NCBI GenBank assembly: GCA_911728455.2
Contig: OU452240.1
Span: 1,736,001 to 1,800,000 of the forward strand
Reading direction: 5' to 3'
Length of the DNA: 64,000 bases
Source: Marthasterias glacialis
Lineage: Eukaryota > Echinodermata > Asteroidea > Forcipulatida > Asteriidae
This document shows, piece by piece, positions 59,501-64,000 of this stretch; within the stretch, counting starts at the first letter, position 1; each line of letters begins with the position of its first letter. The notes under the pieces were generated by a model. It was not told where the DNA came from, ran no database searches, and saw nothing but the letters and a program-made list of their open reading frames with translations. The position numbers were made by a program, and so were the translations under genes.

Positions 59501-61253
59501 GAACCATGGGTACCATGGGTACCGTGGGTACCATGGGAACCATGGGTACCATGGGTACCATGGGTACCATGTCATGTCTGCTAATATTGAGTATTTTAAA
59601 AACCTGATTTTGCCAACAAATTTCTTGTCATATATTTATGAAATGGGTACCACGTGGCACCGTAGGTACCATGGGTACCATGGGTACCATGGGTACCATG
59701 GGTACCATGTTATGTCATGTCTGCTAATAATGAGTATAATTTCAAAACCTGAACATTTTGCCAATAACATGTTTCTTGTCATTTTTATGAAATGGGTACC
59801 ATGAGTACCATGGGTAGCATGGTTACCATGGGTACTAAGGGTACCATGGGTAACCAAGGATACCATGGGTACCATGTCATATCTGCTATAATGGATATCA
59901 TTTCAAAACCTAATAATACTGGTTATAATGTAATTTCTTATAATATATAAGTATCATATCTTTTAGTCTTTTTTTCAAACTGAGTGCTATGTTGTGACTA
60001 CCATCATGTATTATGTTTTGTCTGTCATTAAGTATTGTCTTATCTAACTTTGAGTATCTTGTCTTTATGTAAGTATCTTATATCTCATTCTCACTCGTCA
60101 ATGCTTATCTGCCAAAGAGTGTTCATTCATTTGGAAACTTGAGTATTGTATCATATAGATCCGACCAATGACTTTTTATAACACTTAAGGACTAAACATT
60201 GAGTAGTTTAAAACTCTCAAGCAGTATTGCTGGATTGAACTTGTTTAACGTATCTTTACTCATTAACAGTTTTTACACACAGTGGTAATTTTTGAATAAG
60301 CTTATGTAAGTGAGGGTCAGCTTTGTATAGACATCGTTACATCGTTTAATTTTTGATACATTTTGTTTAAAAAAAATTATATTTCTTGTCAAAAGTAAAC
60401 AACTTATCCCGATTGGATGTTAATTGTTTTATTGGGGTTTCACTTTTATCTACAGCTGACTCCAGAAGAAAAGTTACTTGAGCAGCAAGAACTACAGCGA
60501 AGAGATCTGGAGATCAAGAGGCGTTGGGCTGTAGAACGCAAACATCTCTCCCAGATGCTTGATGAAGCTTTTAATCTGAAGATGAGCTCCTTACCATCTG
60601 CACCACCTCCAGGACCTCCTAGTGCAATGTATGATCCAAGATTAGATAGGTCCCGAGATGATTCATACATACAACCACAATATACCGGTGGCTTGGGTGC
60701 GAGACCAGCGTCGTCTTATCCTGGTTACGAGTATGAGCGGGTTCTACCTGGGGATATTCCGAGTACCAGTCATGATCCATTCAGTACAATGCCAGGGTAT
60801 AGGGTTGCCATGAGGAACCCTACCCCAGGTACCGCTGTAAGGCAAGATCAGAGAGGATACAACTCAATCAATCCAGCCTATAGCAATCCAGCCTATAACA
60901 CTACACCTGCAAGTCTATATACACACCTGTCGCCAAGAAATGTTGAGCCTAGAGGCCAAAACGGTTTGTATGGTGAGAGGTTGGCCGACGTGGATGACTT
61001 GTCCGAGAGGAGAAGGCATAGCTCCAGACGAAATGGAAGTAAACACAGAGACGACCCAATGGATAGTAGATCCAGGAGAACTGATGGACTTGCAAGAAGT
61101 GCCTCGTCGTCAACTCACAGTAGAAGCAAGACGGATGACCTGGCCGCTCTGAAGCAACAGAATGACTCTATGCACAAGCAACTGCTGGAACAAAAGAGAG
61201 AGCTTGAAAAAGCTCTCGCAGCCGTCGGACAACCTCAAACACAGATTGTGTAG
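29429..61253 (+). CDS. KIAA1549-like: Mucin-like type I membrane protein, KIAA1549/KIAA1549L (DUF3827) type
   Basis: Exons read 29429-29543, 33980-34258, 35817-35887, 37374-44054, 44390-44545, 45179-45673, 46590-46733, 47304-47480, 48245-48417, 48922-49030, 49206-49400, 49987-50151, 50880-50935, 52050-52119, 57702-57803, 59133-59276 and 60456-61253. All phases agree and the total is 9930 nt (about 3309 residues). Order: signal peptide, Cys-containing segment, giant Ser/Thr repeat region, two SEA-like modules with basic cleavage sites, membrane span, basic cytoplasmic region and coiled coil. The family call rests on this order and on the tail motif TPEEKLLEQQELQRR..MLDEAF, which resembles KIAA1549-family tails from memory. 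Vertebrate members are single-pass proteins of poorly known role. The weakest links are the 33980 acceptor, where several AGs lie just upstream, and the small exon 52050-52119. Repeat length may vary between alleles or assemblies. Confidence 0.7.
29948..30297 (-). mobile_element. hAT-type MITE, copy 2, with 8-bp target duplication
   Basis: The 350-bp element runs from CAGCGCCGTAACTAGGG to TTAGTTACGCCACTG. It is flanked by gtgcacag (29940-29947) and gtgcaaag (30298-30305), 7 of 8 identical, the 8-bp duplication expected for hAT. It is inverted relative to copy 1. Confidence 0.82.
30414..30574. repeat. Long hairpin, about 63-bp arms, in mucin intron 1
   Basis: The left arm 30414-30476 (GATCCCATTCAAACAGTATT..) and right arm 30512-30574 are inverted with only about three mismatches. 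The loop is about 35 nt. No terminal target duplication was recognised. Confidence 0.85.
30575..33160. other. Mucin intron 1, mostly unassigned
   Basis: No reliable exon. A solo terminus TAGACCGATCCATTAAG at about 31177 matches the ends of the MITE at 33161. An (ATT)n tract is at about 32318-32345, poly(A/G) runs at 32505-32640, and part of a SINE is at 32120-32515. Confidence 0.45.
32120..32515 (+). mobile_element. Partial tRNA-Leu-derived SINE (family 3), disrupted
   Basis: The segment has the SINE body motifs GAGCAAGCCACTTAACTATAATTGCTTC, then, after an AT-rich interruption, CTGTGCTGTGAAGAGGCTTGCG, GCGCATTGGGGCAGG and TAGCTCACACCTC. It ends in poly(A). The same motifs occur at 35370-35530 (inverted) and 47610-48040. 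Confidence 0.6.
33161..33416. mobile_element. MITE with GATCCATTRAGCCCC..GGGGCTTAA..GGATCGGTC ends
   Basis: Inverted ends TGATCCATTGAGCCCCTCCC and GGGCGGGGCTTAACTCATGG flank about 200 bp. The interior GTGCTGCCCACGTGTACAATGG recurs at 62920-63102. An inverted partial relative is at 44080-44190. Confidence 0.65.
33980..34258 (+). CDS. KIAA1549-like: N-terminal cysteine-containing exon of the mucin gene
   Basis: The exon encodes about 93 residues with five cysteines (ITC, ESCC, TDC, GSC) and sequons NIT, NES and NET, ending in phase 1 at CTAG|GTGAAT. The G|AT codon then joins exon 35817. The domain (ARILVNGWTSFRIETTG near its end) was not assigned to a family. The frame stays open a little past the donor. 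Confidence 0.55.
34416..34694. mobile_element. MITE (GAGGACACTAGGTGGC ends) with another MITE inside
   Basis: The outer ends TTTTGAGGACACTAGGTGG and CCATCACCTAGTGTTCCGAAA are inverted, as in 8126-8234. Inside at about 34513-34664 lies an element with ends GGGGTCGATTTCACAAAGC and CTTTGTGAAATCCAGCCC. The inner one is probably the later insertion. Confidence 0.6.
35370..35530 (-). mobile_element. Partial SINE (family 3), minus orientation
   Basis: Reverse complement of the SINE 3-prime body: GAGGTGTGGGCTACTTTTTG, CCAATGCGCAGAAACAAGAC and the CTTCACAGCACAGCT block. Confidence 0.65.
35817..35887 (+). CDS. KIAA1549-like: Short Ser/Thr-rich exon of the mucin gene
   Basis: A 71-nt exon with TTTCACTCTCACCAG acceptor and AAAG|GTACAG donor. 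It enters in phase 1 and leaves in phase 0, as required by both neighbours, and encodes a Thr/Ser-rich stretch (MTTQPSVTSHQYSTTSTTK). Confidence 0.65.
36406..36813 (-). mobile_element. tRNA-Leu-derived SINE (family 4), about 410 bp
   Basis: On the minus strand the tRNA-like head begins near 36813 (TCGTTGCCGAGCGGATAAG and box B GGTTCGAGTCC). The body runs to a tail near 36406 made of GGCGTATTATAAATGTACAC and TTATTAT. A close relative is at 45775-46165 in the same orientation. It lies in mucin intron 3. Confidence 0.7.
37374..44054 (+). CDS. KIAA1549-like: Giant mucin exon: two Ser/Thr tandem-repeat arrays
   Basis: A single exon of 6681 nt (2227 codons) in phase 0 at both ends, with acceptor CTTTGTTCCAG and donor ACAT|GTAAGT. 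After a degenerate Ser/Thr lead, about 16 units of 51 residues (153 bp; VTNELTQT, SSLTSDVTQL, NTEGTTMEHL, TSTDETATQ) occupy about 37640-40110. A linker with NVTYQNSS follows. Then about 38 units of 28 residues (84 bp; STPVEGTVTAATTPNTTNDA) fill about 40405-43590. Dense O-glycosylation is expected, and the second array carries an NTT sequon in nearly every unit. The end (from about 43830) leaves the repeats and starts a SEA-like module (LRLEIIVDESQD). Basic sites KRKRRS and RSKRA are near the end. Confidence 0.85.
37640..40110 (+). repeat. Coding minisatellite 1: 153-bp unit, about 16 copies
   Basis: Units alternate between two subtypes (EHLTGEL..TPTDQ and ELSTAEL..TSTDE). Together these form a 306-bp higher-order unit that appears repeated nearly unchanged at 37937, 38243 and 38549. 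The edges are more diverged than the middle, as expected for homogenisation by unequal exchange. Confidence 0.85.
40405..43590 (+). repeat. Coding minisatellite 2: 84-bp unit, about 38 copies
   Basis: Unit variants differ mainly at TND/TTD and AVTST/AINST. One unit lacks one threonine codon (AATPNTT near 42290), still in frame. The reverse strand is also free of stops over most of the array, a by-product of its composition. Confidence 0.9.
43830..45673 (+). CDS. KIAA1549-like: First SEA-like module and start of the second
   Basis: The end of the mucin exon plus exon 44390-44545 form module 1: a strand (LRLEIIVDES), a helix (FIEKISNDLEQLY), basic sites, TIEVHVTHSV, then VEVEFYVVENGTVSD and a helix ending KLGYE. 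Exon 45179-45673 starts module 2 after a Pro-rich linker: LQMSIVVPQDQD, FKNDVRNGLETAYLEGL, RRKRS, a helical insert and RRQRRQ. The fold call is inferred from the pattern; no search was run. Confidence 0.6.
44080..44190. mobile_element. Partial inverted MITE relative
   Basis: CCCGTTAAGCCCCGCCCCTA and GACCAATCACAGCATGGCTACATCAC match the reverse complement of 33161-33416. It begins about 25 bp after the donor of the giant mucin exon. Confidence 0.55.
45775..46165 (-). mobile_element. tRNA-derived SINE (family 4), second copy
   Basis: Matches 36406-36813 through AACACCTGGGCAAACCCC, CCCCTTCTCTTAACGATGAG, CGAAGGACGAAGCAATAA and the tRNA-like head (GATCGGGACTCGAACC, minus strand). It has a small GGGC-AACCCC duplication near 45940-45965. 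Intron after exon 45179-45673. Confidence 0.7.
46250..46521. repeat. Long hairpin, about 125-bp arms, in a mucin intron
   Basis: The left arm 46250-46372 and right arm 46396-46521 are inverted with few differences, around a loop of about 23 nt. Examples of paired blocks are TGTGACTCAGCCTGTGT and GGATTAAAACGACACCAC. It ends about 70 bp before the acceptor of exon 46590. Confidence 0.88.
46590..46733 (+). CDS. KIAA1549-like: End of the second SEA-like module
   Basis: Encodes AFQVVRDGSEVIYRFYVVNEASLV.. to ILDYE in phase 0. It aligns with exon 44390-44545 in the FYVV core and in the final [LY]-x-YE, and both exons end at the same point (after YE, followed by V). Confidence 0.7.
47112..47264. mobile_element. 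TTAA-flanked MITE, right part
   Basis: Right-hand part of the family seen at 52205, 54983 and 56384, ending TTACCAATGTTGAGCTGGGGCT followed by TTAA. It ends about 40 bp before the transmembrane exon. Confidence 0.65.
47304..47480 (+). CDS. KIAA1549-like: Transmembrane exon of the mucin protein
   Basis: A Pro-rich stretch (SPAPPAQDYT) leads into a hydrophobic run of about 25 residues (VWIIVVSVVCGILLIIVIIF and onward). Cysteines and the basic CHRKAHRSK follow. This gives type I topology with the mucin outside. Phase 0 at both ends. Confidence 0.8.
47530..48040 (+). mobile_element. tRNA-Leu-derived SINE (family 3), partly duplicated in tandem
   Basis: Heads at about 47610 and 47838 both read GGTAGCGTGGCTGAGCGGTTT with box B GGTTCGAATCC/GGTTCGAATTC. 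The 80 bp before each head is also shared (CAATGAAAACAAATAG start), so about 230 bp is duplicated in tandem. Only the second copy continues into the SINE 3-prime body. Confidence 0.7.
48245..50935 (+). CDS. KIAA1549-like: Cytoplasmic exons of the mucin protein (part 1)
   Basis: Exons 48245-48417, 48922-49030, 49206-49400, 49987-50151 and 50880-50935 have matching phases (0-2, 2-0, 0-0, 0-0, 0-2). They encode a polar, basic region. It includes KRKIRKK, a Pro-rich segment (PRTLPKLPPVRF, DSKLPPLRP) that could bind SH3 domains, and KKKRRSTKKEKR, a possible nuclear or lipid-binding basic patch. No enzymatic domain. Confidence 0.65.
49731..49863. mobile_element. Fold-back MITE (ACTAGTCC family), third copy
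   Basis: Ends GTGTGGATTTCACAAAGCGC and TTTTGTGAAATCCACCCC are inverted, with the same GGACTAGTC interior as at 15231-15470. It lies in the intron before exon 49987. Confidence 0.7.
50465..50820 (+). mobile_element. tRNA-Leu-derived SINE (family 3/4), near full length
   Basis: Head TGTCCTGGCTGAGTGGTTAATGCG with box B GGTTCGAGTCC, then TCCTTGAGCAAGGCACTTAACC and a body with GGTAACCCTGTTTCAGCCCC. It ends with a 3-prime CCCACACCTCGAGTGGC block and poly(A). It sits about 60 bp before exon 50880. Confidence 0.75.
51271..51420 (+). mobile_element. tRNA-derived SINE-like copy (family 1), second copy
   Basis: Leader AATGGCTTCTGACTGGCACC plus tRNA-like head (GATAGCTCAGTTCGTAGAGCG, box B GGTTCAAATCC), as at 7686. 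Confidence 0.65.
52050..52119 (+). CDS. KIAA1549-like: Small basic exon of the mucin protein
   Basis: A 70-nt exon between GTCTTTTTGAAG and CAAG|GTAAGA. It is the only segment I found that bridges the phase 2 end at 50935 and the phase 0 start at 57702. It encodes KMKRSRNERWKTENLPSTE.. The bridging phase supports it, but the acceptor is average. Confidence 0.5.
52205..52559. mobile_element. TTAA-flanked MITE (piggyBac-like), copy
   Basis: TTAA, then AGCCCCAGTTCAACATTAG; the right end is TACCAATGTTGAGCTGGGGCT followed by TCTA. About 350 bp with inverted ends of about 22 bp. Confidence 0.7.
53447..53785 (+). repeat. C-rich minisatellite (CCAAAGTTTCCCCC / CAAAGTCGCCCC)
   Basis: Irregular alternation of short units such as CCTCCAAAGTTTCCCCC, TACAAAGTCGCCCC and TTGCAAAATCACCCCC, about 45 bp per composite unit. 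The frame through it is not considered coding. Confidence 0.75.
54615..54770. mobile_element. Two tRNA-like heads in opposite orientation
   Basis: A minus-strand head (GGGATTTGAACCTGCGACC, AACTGAGCTCC) runs straight into a plus-strand head (GTTGGTAGAGCTTCGG, GGTTCAAATC). They form a head-to-head SINE relic related to family 1. Confidence 0.55.
54983..55351. mobile_element. TTAA-flanked MITE (piggyBac-like), copy
   Basis: TTAA then AGCCCCAGCTCAACATTGG; the right end is TACCAATGTTGAGCTGGG and then TCTGTA. Interior blocks are shared with 52205 and 56384. Confidence 0.7.
56049..56222. mobile_element. MITE, GGCC..TGTCACACGGGGCA family
   Basis: The left end GGCCTTGTCACACGGGGCA and right end TTCTTTGTGACATGGCCC are inverted, with a GGCAACC motif inside as in 16315-16413. 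Confidence 0.65.
56384..56759. mobile_element. TTAA-flanked MITE (piggyBac-like), copy
   Basis: TTAA then AGTCCCAGCTCAACATTGA; the right end is TACCAGTGTTTAGCTGGGGCT followed by TTCA. Confidence 0.7.
57702..59276 (+). CDS. KIAA1549-like: Cytoplasmic exons of the mucin protein (part 2)
   Basis: Exons 57702-57803 and 59133-59276 are phase 0 throughout. They encode a lysine-rich segment (KKKSKKTKVSKHRVG), then VAPVNEAIIASRARPQQSL, then PGASFNVASGDLG.. and YGYRSNHSAQYDE. No catalytic motif. Confidence 0.65.
59459..59880 (+). repeat. Compound minisatellite of GGTACCATGG 10-mers
   Basis: Three blocks of the 10-mer GGGTACCATG (with GTACCGTG and GAACCATG variants) begin near 59461, 59644 and 59794. 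They are separated by a related spacer of about 70 bp (TGTCATGTCTGCTAATA.. to TTTATGAAATGG). Hence a higher-order unit of about 150-180 bp contains the 10-mers. It is in the last mucin intron. Confidence 0.85.
60456..61253 (+). CDS. KIAA1549-like: Terminal exon of the mucin protein: coiled-coil tail
   Basis: The exon encodes 265 residues and a stop. It opens with LTPEEKLLEQQELQRRDLEI and HLSQMLDEAFNLK, a helical segment typical of KIAA1549-family tails. Pro/Tyr-rich stretches follow (PSAPPPGPPSA, SINPAYSNPAYNTTP), then a basic Arg/Ser region (RRHSSRRNGSKHRDD). A final helix LAALKQQNDSMHKQLLEQKR could form a coiled coil. Confidence 0.75.
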   Translation: MTPEEKLLEQQELQRRDLEIKRRWAVERKHLSQMLDEAFNLKMSSLPSAPPPGPPSAMYDPRLDRSRDDSYIQPQYTGGLGARPASSYPGYEYERVLPGDIPSTSHDPFSTMPGYRVAMRNPTPGTAVRQDQRGYNSINPAYSNPAYNTTPASLYTHLSPRNVEPRGQNGLYGERLADVDDLSERRRHSSRRNGSKHRDDPMDSRSRRTDGLARSASSSTHSRSKTDDLAALKQQNDSMHKQLLEQKRELEKALAAVGQPQTQIV

Positions 61254-64000
61254 CTCGATATAGCACATTCTTAAAAACTAGTTTTTGAAGGAGTTAATAT
61301 GGTGCCTGATTCAGTAATAAAACTGACCGTTTGGGTGATGTCAAGTGGCGTAAAAACTGACATGTTGCTATACTCAGCAATCAAGTCGAGGTCAGACTGC
61401 AGCTCAAGCCTGCCCGGTGATCTTGGTTCAGATGTCCTTGTCCAGCATGCAGGAGCGGTGCTCCTCAAGCACTGGCCAAGCCGCTGTCCCGTTTCAGCGT
61501 GTCCACGAATGACAGACGTCTTCTCCCACACGAGGTTGTGCCCCGAGTGGGCTCTTAGAGAATGGTTGGGCTAGCTAGCGGCAAGCTCCAGGTGACGGAC
61601 GCAGTGCCCTGTGAAGCTCGAGGCTCGCTCACGGATCTTTTCCCTCACCTTCAGCATGCCGGTGTTGAGGTCTACACTGCACTTGTTTTTTTACTGAATG
61701 AACGGGTACAGAGACTAATCATGATGTTCATGCTCCAACATTTATTTATCAACGCACTCTATAAAGTCTGCAGTTGTTTTACATTCATTATTAGTTACAC
61801 AATATTACTATGGCATATGTTGATTTTGCTGAGCATGCTTTTTATCTTTAGTTTACGTTGTTGCACGATGAAGGTATGATTGTTTACCTTAAATCCAGGC
61901 AAAACTACAAAGGGATCAAAATTAACAAAATGAAGAATATTTTCCAGTAATTTTTTTTTATATTATTTATTTATTATTGTTGTTTTCAAAGAACGAAAAC
62001 TTTTTTATATTTATATCAAATCAGGCTGAACAGTTCAGTACTTACACTCTTAATCTGTTTTATAAACAAAACTGTAATATTGTGTTTGTCACAAACGTTT
62101 TAATTGTTTTCTTTTCTTTTTAATCTTAGTACTAACAGCTTAGGATGATGTTTGCCTAATTACGAGCAGATAAAATGTATTTTATGAAAATTGTGATTTT
62201 TGTACGTCGCCTTATTATATTGCCACATTTGGAAGCAATGCCGTGATTTCTTAACAAATCAACTCAACCATTGTTCTTGCCATTTGTAACTGATTAATAA
62301 TTACGTCCAATCAAAGCCAATAATTAAGCAAATAATCCAATACTCGCCGATGTGTGCACTTCATACATATATTACACTGATCAATATGTACGTATGCTTA
62401 ATCAATTTAAGATGTTTGGTGTGTGTGTTTCTATTGGTATTTATTTTTTGAAGTGTGTTTATTTATGTTCGTTACTGCTCATACCCTGTCGGGATGACCC
62501 AACAATATTATTTATTTACAGTCTGTGATGTTGACGGGTGTATCTATTTTGTTATACACTCTAAAAAATGATATTGTGTATAATTATAACATTTACCGAC
62601 ATAGAGATCTGTTGACAGGTCTACATTCCTTCATGTCTAGATAAGCCAAAAATGATCAAAAGTGGAAATTTAAAGTATTTTTTATTTTATCATCTCAATT
62701 TTTATTTTGTTTAGTATTTTTTTTAAATGAGCTTAACGATCAATTATTGACATTATTTAATTGTTAAGTTTTACCGTTTGGTACGCACCACTATGTCCGA
62801 CATTGATCATTATGTCCGACAAAGAAATTTTAAACCATTATCTCCCACCCATAGTGTCCGACAAACGAAAACTATTATGTCCGGCATGGACCATAATGTC
62901 CGACAGGGACATTTTTTGGAACCATATTGGAATCCTGTTAGAAAATGTAAACATGTGTGCGCGTACTTAAAGCGCGCGCGTTCAAGTCGTGCAGTGTGGC
63001 ATTGAAGAGATGCACATTGTGCTGCCCACGTGTACAGTGGTGATTTAGCCAATGCTGTGATTGGTCGATATATTTAGGGACGGGGCTTAATGGATCGGTC
63101 TATTCTCCAGATGATTCCCCTCCGTTTGAAACCTTTTTATGTGCCAAATTGTCGGTGTGTCTCCACATCAAATGAAATAAACACGAGTATATATAAACTT
63201 GCACAAAATCACGGTCTTAATTTACGCTGTCTCAAAAAAAAAAAAACCAAAAAAAAAAAAAAAAAAACCAGTCTCGTAACTGTTTTGTTTTCTCACGTGG
63301 TTTCACGAGATCTGGAATGTATTCTTCCTAAAGCAATGACTAGATCACACCGTTATGATGAGTCTAATTGATGGAATGTCATTCTTTAATGTGACTCTCC
63401 GTAGAGTCAACTTTGTAAAGAGAAGACACAGAAAACCTACCGAGAAATGACTTATTTATTAGCAGAACTGTTTTACTGACCTTCTTTAGAAGAAAATAAT
63501 GCTGAAATTTTACAAAATACAGTGACAGAAATGTTCGTTTATAATGAAATGGCATTTTGGAAATTTAAGTTCCTTTAAATTTGAATTAAAAAAATAATAA
63601 TAAAATTCTATAAAGAGCTCAATGAGATCAAACGTTAAATGTTTCCTAAAAAGTACTTTAAATCCTATTTCAGTATAAAATTTTGTGTTCTTGATTTTTT
63701 AAAATTTAAACTGTCGACAGAAACTCACTGTGTGAATGACTAATAAATTTTCTTTCATTCTTAAAACAAGTTTTTTGCGGGGTGAAATACACTGCTTTTA
63801 TATGAGAGCTTCTCTAAGTTTGTTTTTATATGCTTGAGAACAAACATATAGTTATTTATTTCCAAATAGGTCAGATTCCATGTTTTCTTTTACATCAAGA
63901 GTGTGGTGCTTTTAAAATTAGTTGAAGTCGTTTTCTACATTCTGTACCAGCCTATTTTCATACAAATTTTATTTAAAGACAACCATTCCATACCGTCCTT
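61254..64000 (+). other. 3-prime UTR and downstream DNA
   Basis: An AATAAA at 61316-61321 lies only about 60 bp after the stop and may be the poly(A) signal, or the UTR may be longer. No further gene is recognised. Contents include a set of ATGTCCGAC motifs (62790-62905), a MITE relative (62920-63102) and A-rich tracts (63232-63270, 63585-63610). Confidence 0.5.
62920..63102. mobile_element. MITE relative (GGGGCTTAA..GGATCGGTC end)
   Basis: Shares GTGCTGCCCACGTGTACA, GCCAATGCTGTGATTGGT and the terminal GGCTTAATGGATCGGTCTA with 33161-33416. The left boundary is unclear. Confidence 0.6.

Noticed and set aside
59303-59575. Minus-strand frame rich in Trp-Tyr-Pro
   Set aside because: A translation of the GGTACCATGG minisatellite, without start or splice context.
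2180-61253. Parallel with human KIAA1549 lying near BRAF
   Set aside because: The kinase here is a receptor tyrosine kinase type with Ig domains, not RAF, and it is separated by other genes. The proximity looks coincidental.
61299-61574. A coding gene after the mucin stop
   Set aside because: Both strands have modest open frames, but there is no domain and no splice context. It fits a 3-prime UTR.
1-64000. Retrovirus, LTR-element or Polinton remains
   Set aside because: I looked for gag, protease, integrase, envelope and capsid-type frames and for long direct terminal repeats, and saw none. The only reverse-transcriptase-linked fragment is the LINE end at 20926-21380.

Overview
The window is nuclear DNA of a marine invertebrate deuterostome, most likely an echinoderm (a sea star would fit). 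The basis is indirect: multi-exon genes with 0.3-2 kb introns and GT-AG borders, the recurrent 'taggcct' flavour of the non-coding sequence, abundant tRNA-derived SINEs and short inverted-repeat elements, and immunoglobulin-domain receptor genes. No species-specific marker was read, so the assignment is an inference. All genes seen lie on the + strand.

Layout. 1-1360 is a diverged satellite with paired CRE-like palindromes; 1480-1795 is a short tandem array of hairpins. 2180-8898 is a complete 12-exon gene for a 606-residue receptor: signal peptide, two Ig domains, one membrane span and an FGFR-like tyrosine kinase domain. All exon phases close. The kinase has lost the VAIK lysine (Glu) and the HRD aspartate (Asn) and has ALE for APE, so it is predicted to be a pseudokinase; it keeps a YVNM SH2-docking motif in the tail. 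12346-16145 holds four phase-1 exons of a second, probably incomplete, Ig-superfamily gene. 16621-17941 holds two exons of a MADF-like domain. 20611-23212 is a three-exon gene for a beta-propeller-like (NHL-type) protein. 23213-28700 is mainly repeats and unassigned DNA.

29429-61253 is one large gene for a mucin-like type I membrane protein of the KIAA1549/KIAA1549L (DUF3827) type. It has a signal-peptide exon, a Cys-containing N-terminal exon and a 6.7 kb Ser/Thr-rich exon with two different tandem arrays (about 16 x 51 residues, then about 38 x 28 residues). After that come two consecutive SEA-like modules with furin-type basic sites, a membrane span, and a basic, proline-containing cytoplasmic region ending in coiled-coil segments. 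From 33980 to the stop every intron phase is compatible.

The two best-resolved genes are both single-pass surface proteins: a receptor probably acting as a non-catalytic partner or decoy, and a heavily glycosylated, probably cleaved mucin. The remainder is rich in non-autonomous elements: a hAT-type MITE with 8-bp target duplications, a TTAA-flanked piggyBac-like MITE, several fold-back families, tRNA-derived SINEs and one LINE 3-prime end whose tail resembles that of the SINEs. Two long, nearly perfect hairpins (arms of about 125 bp and 63 bp) lie in introns of the mucin gene. I saw no coding remains of retroviruses, LTR elements or Polintons.
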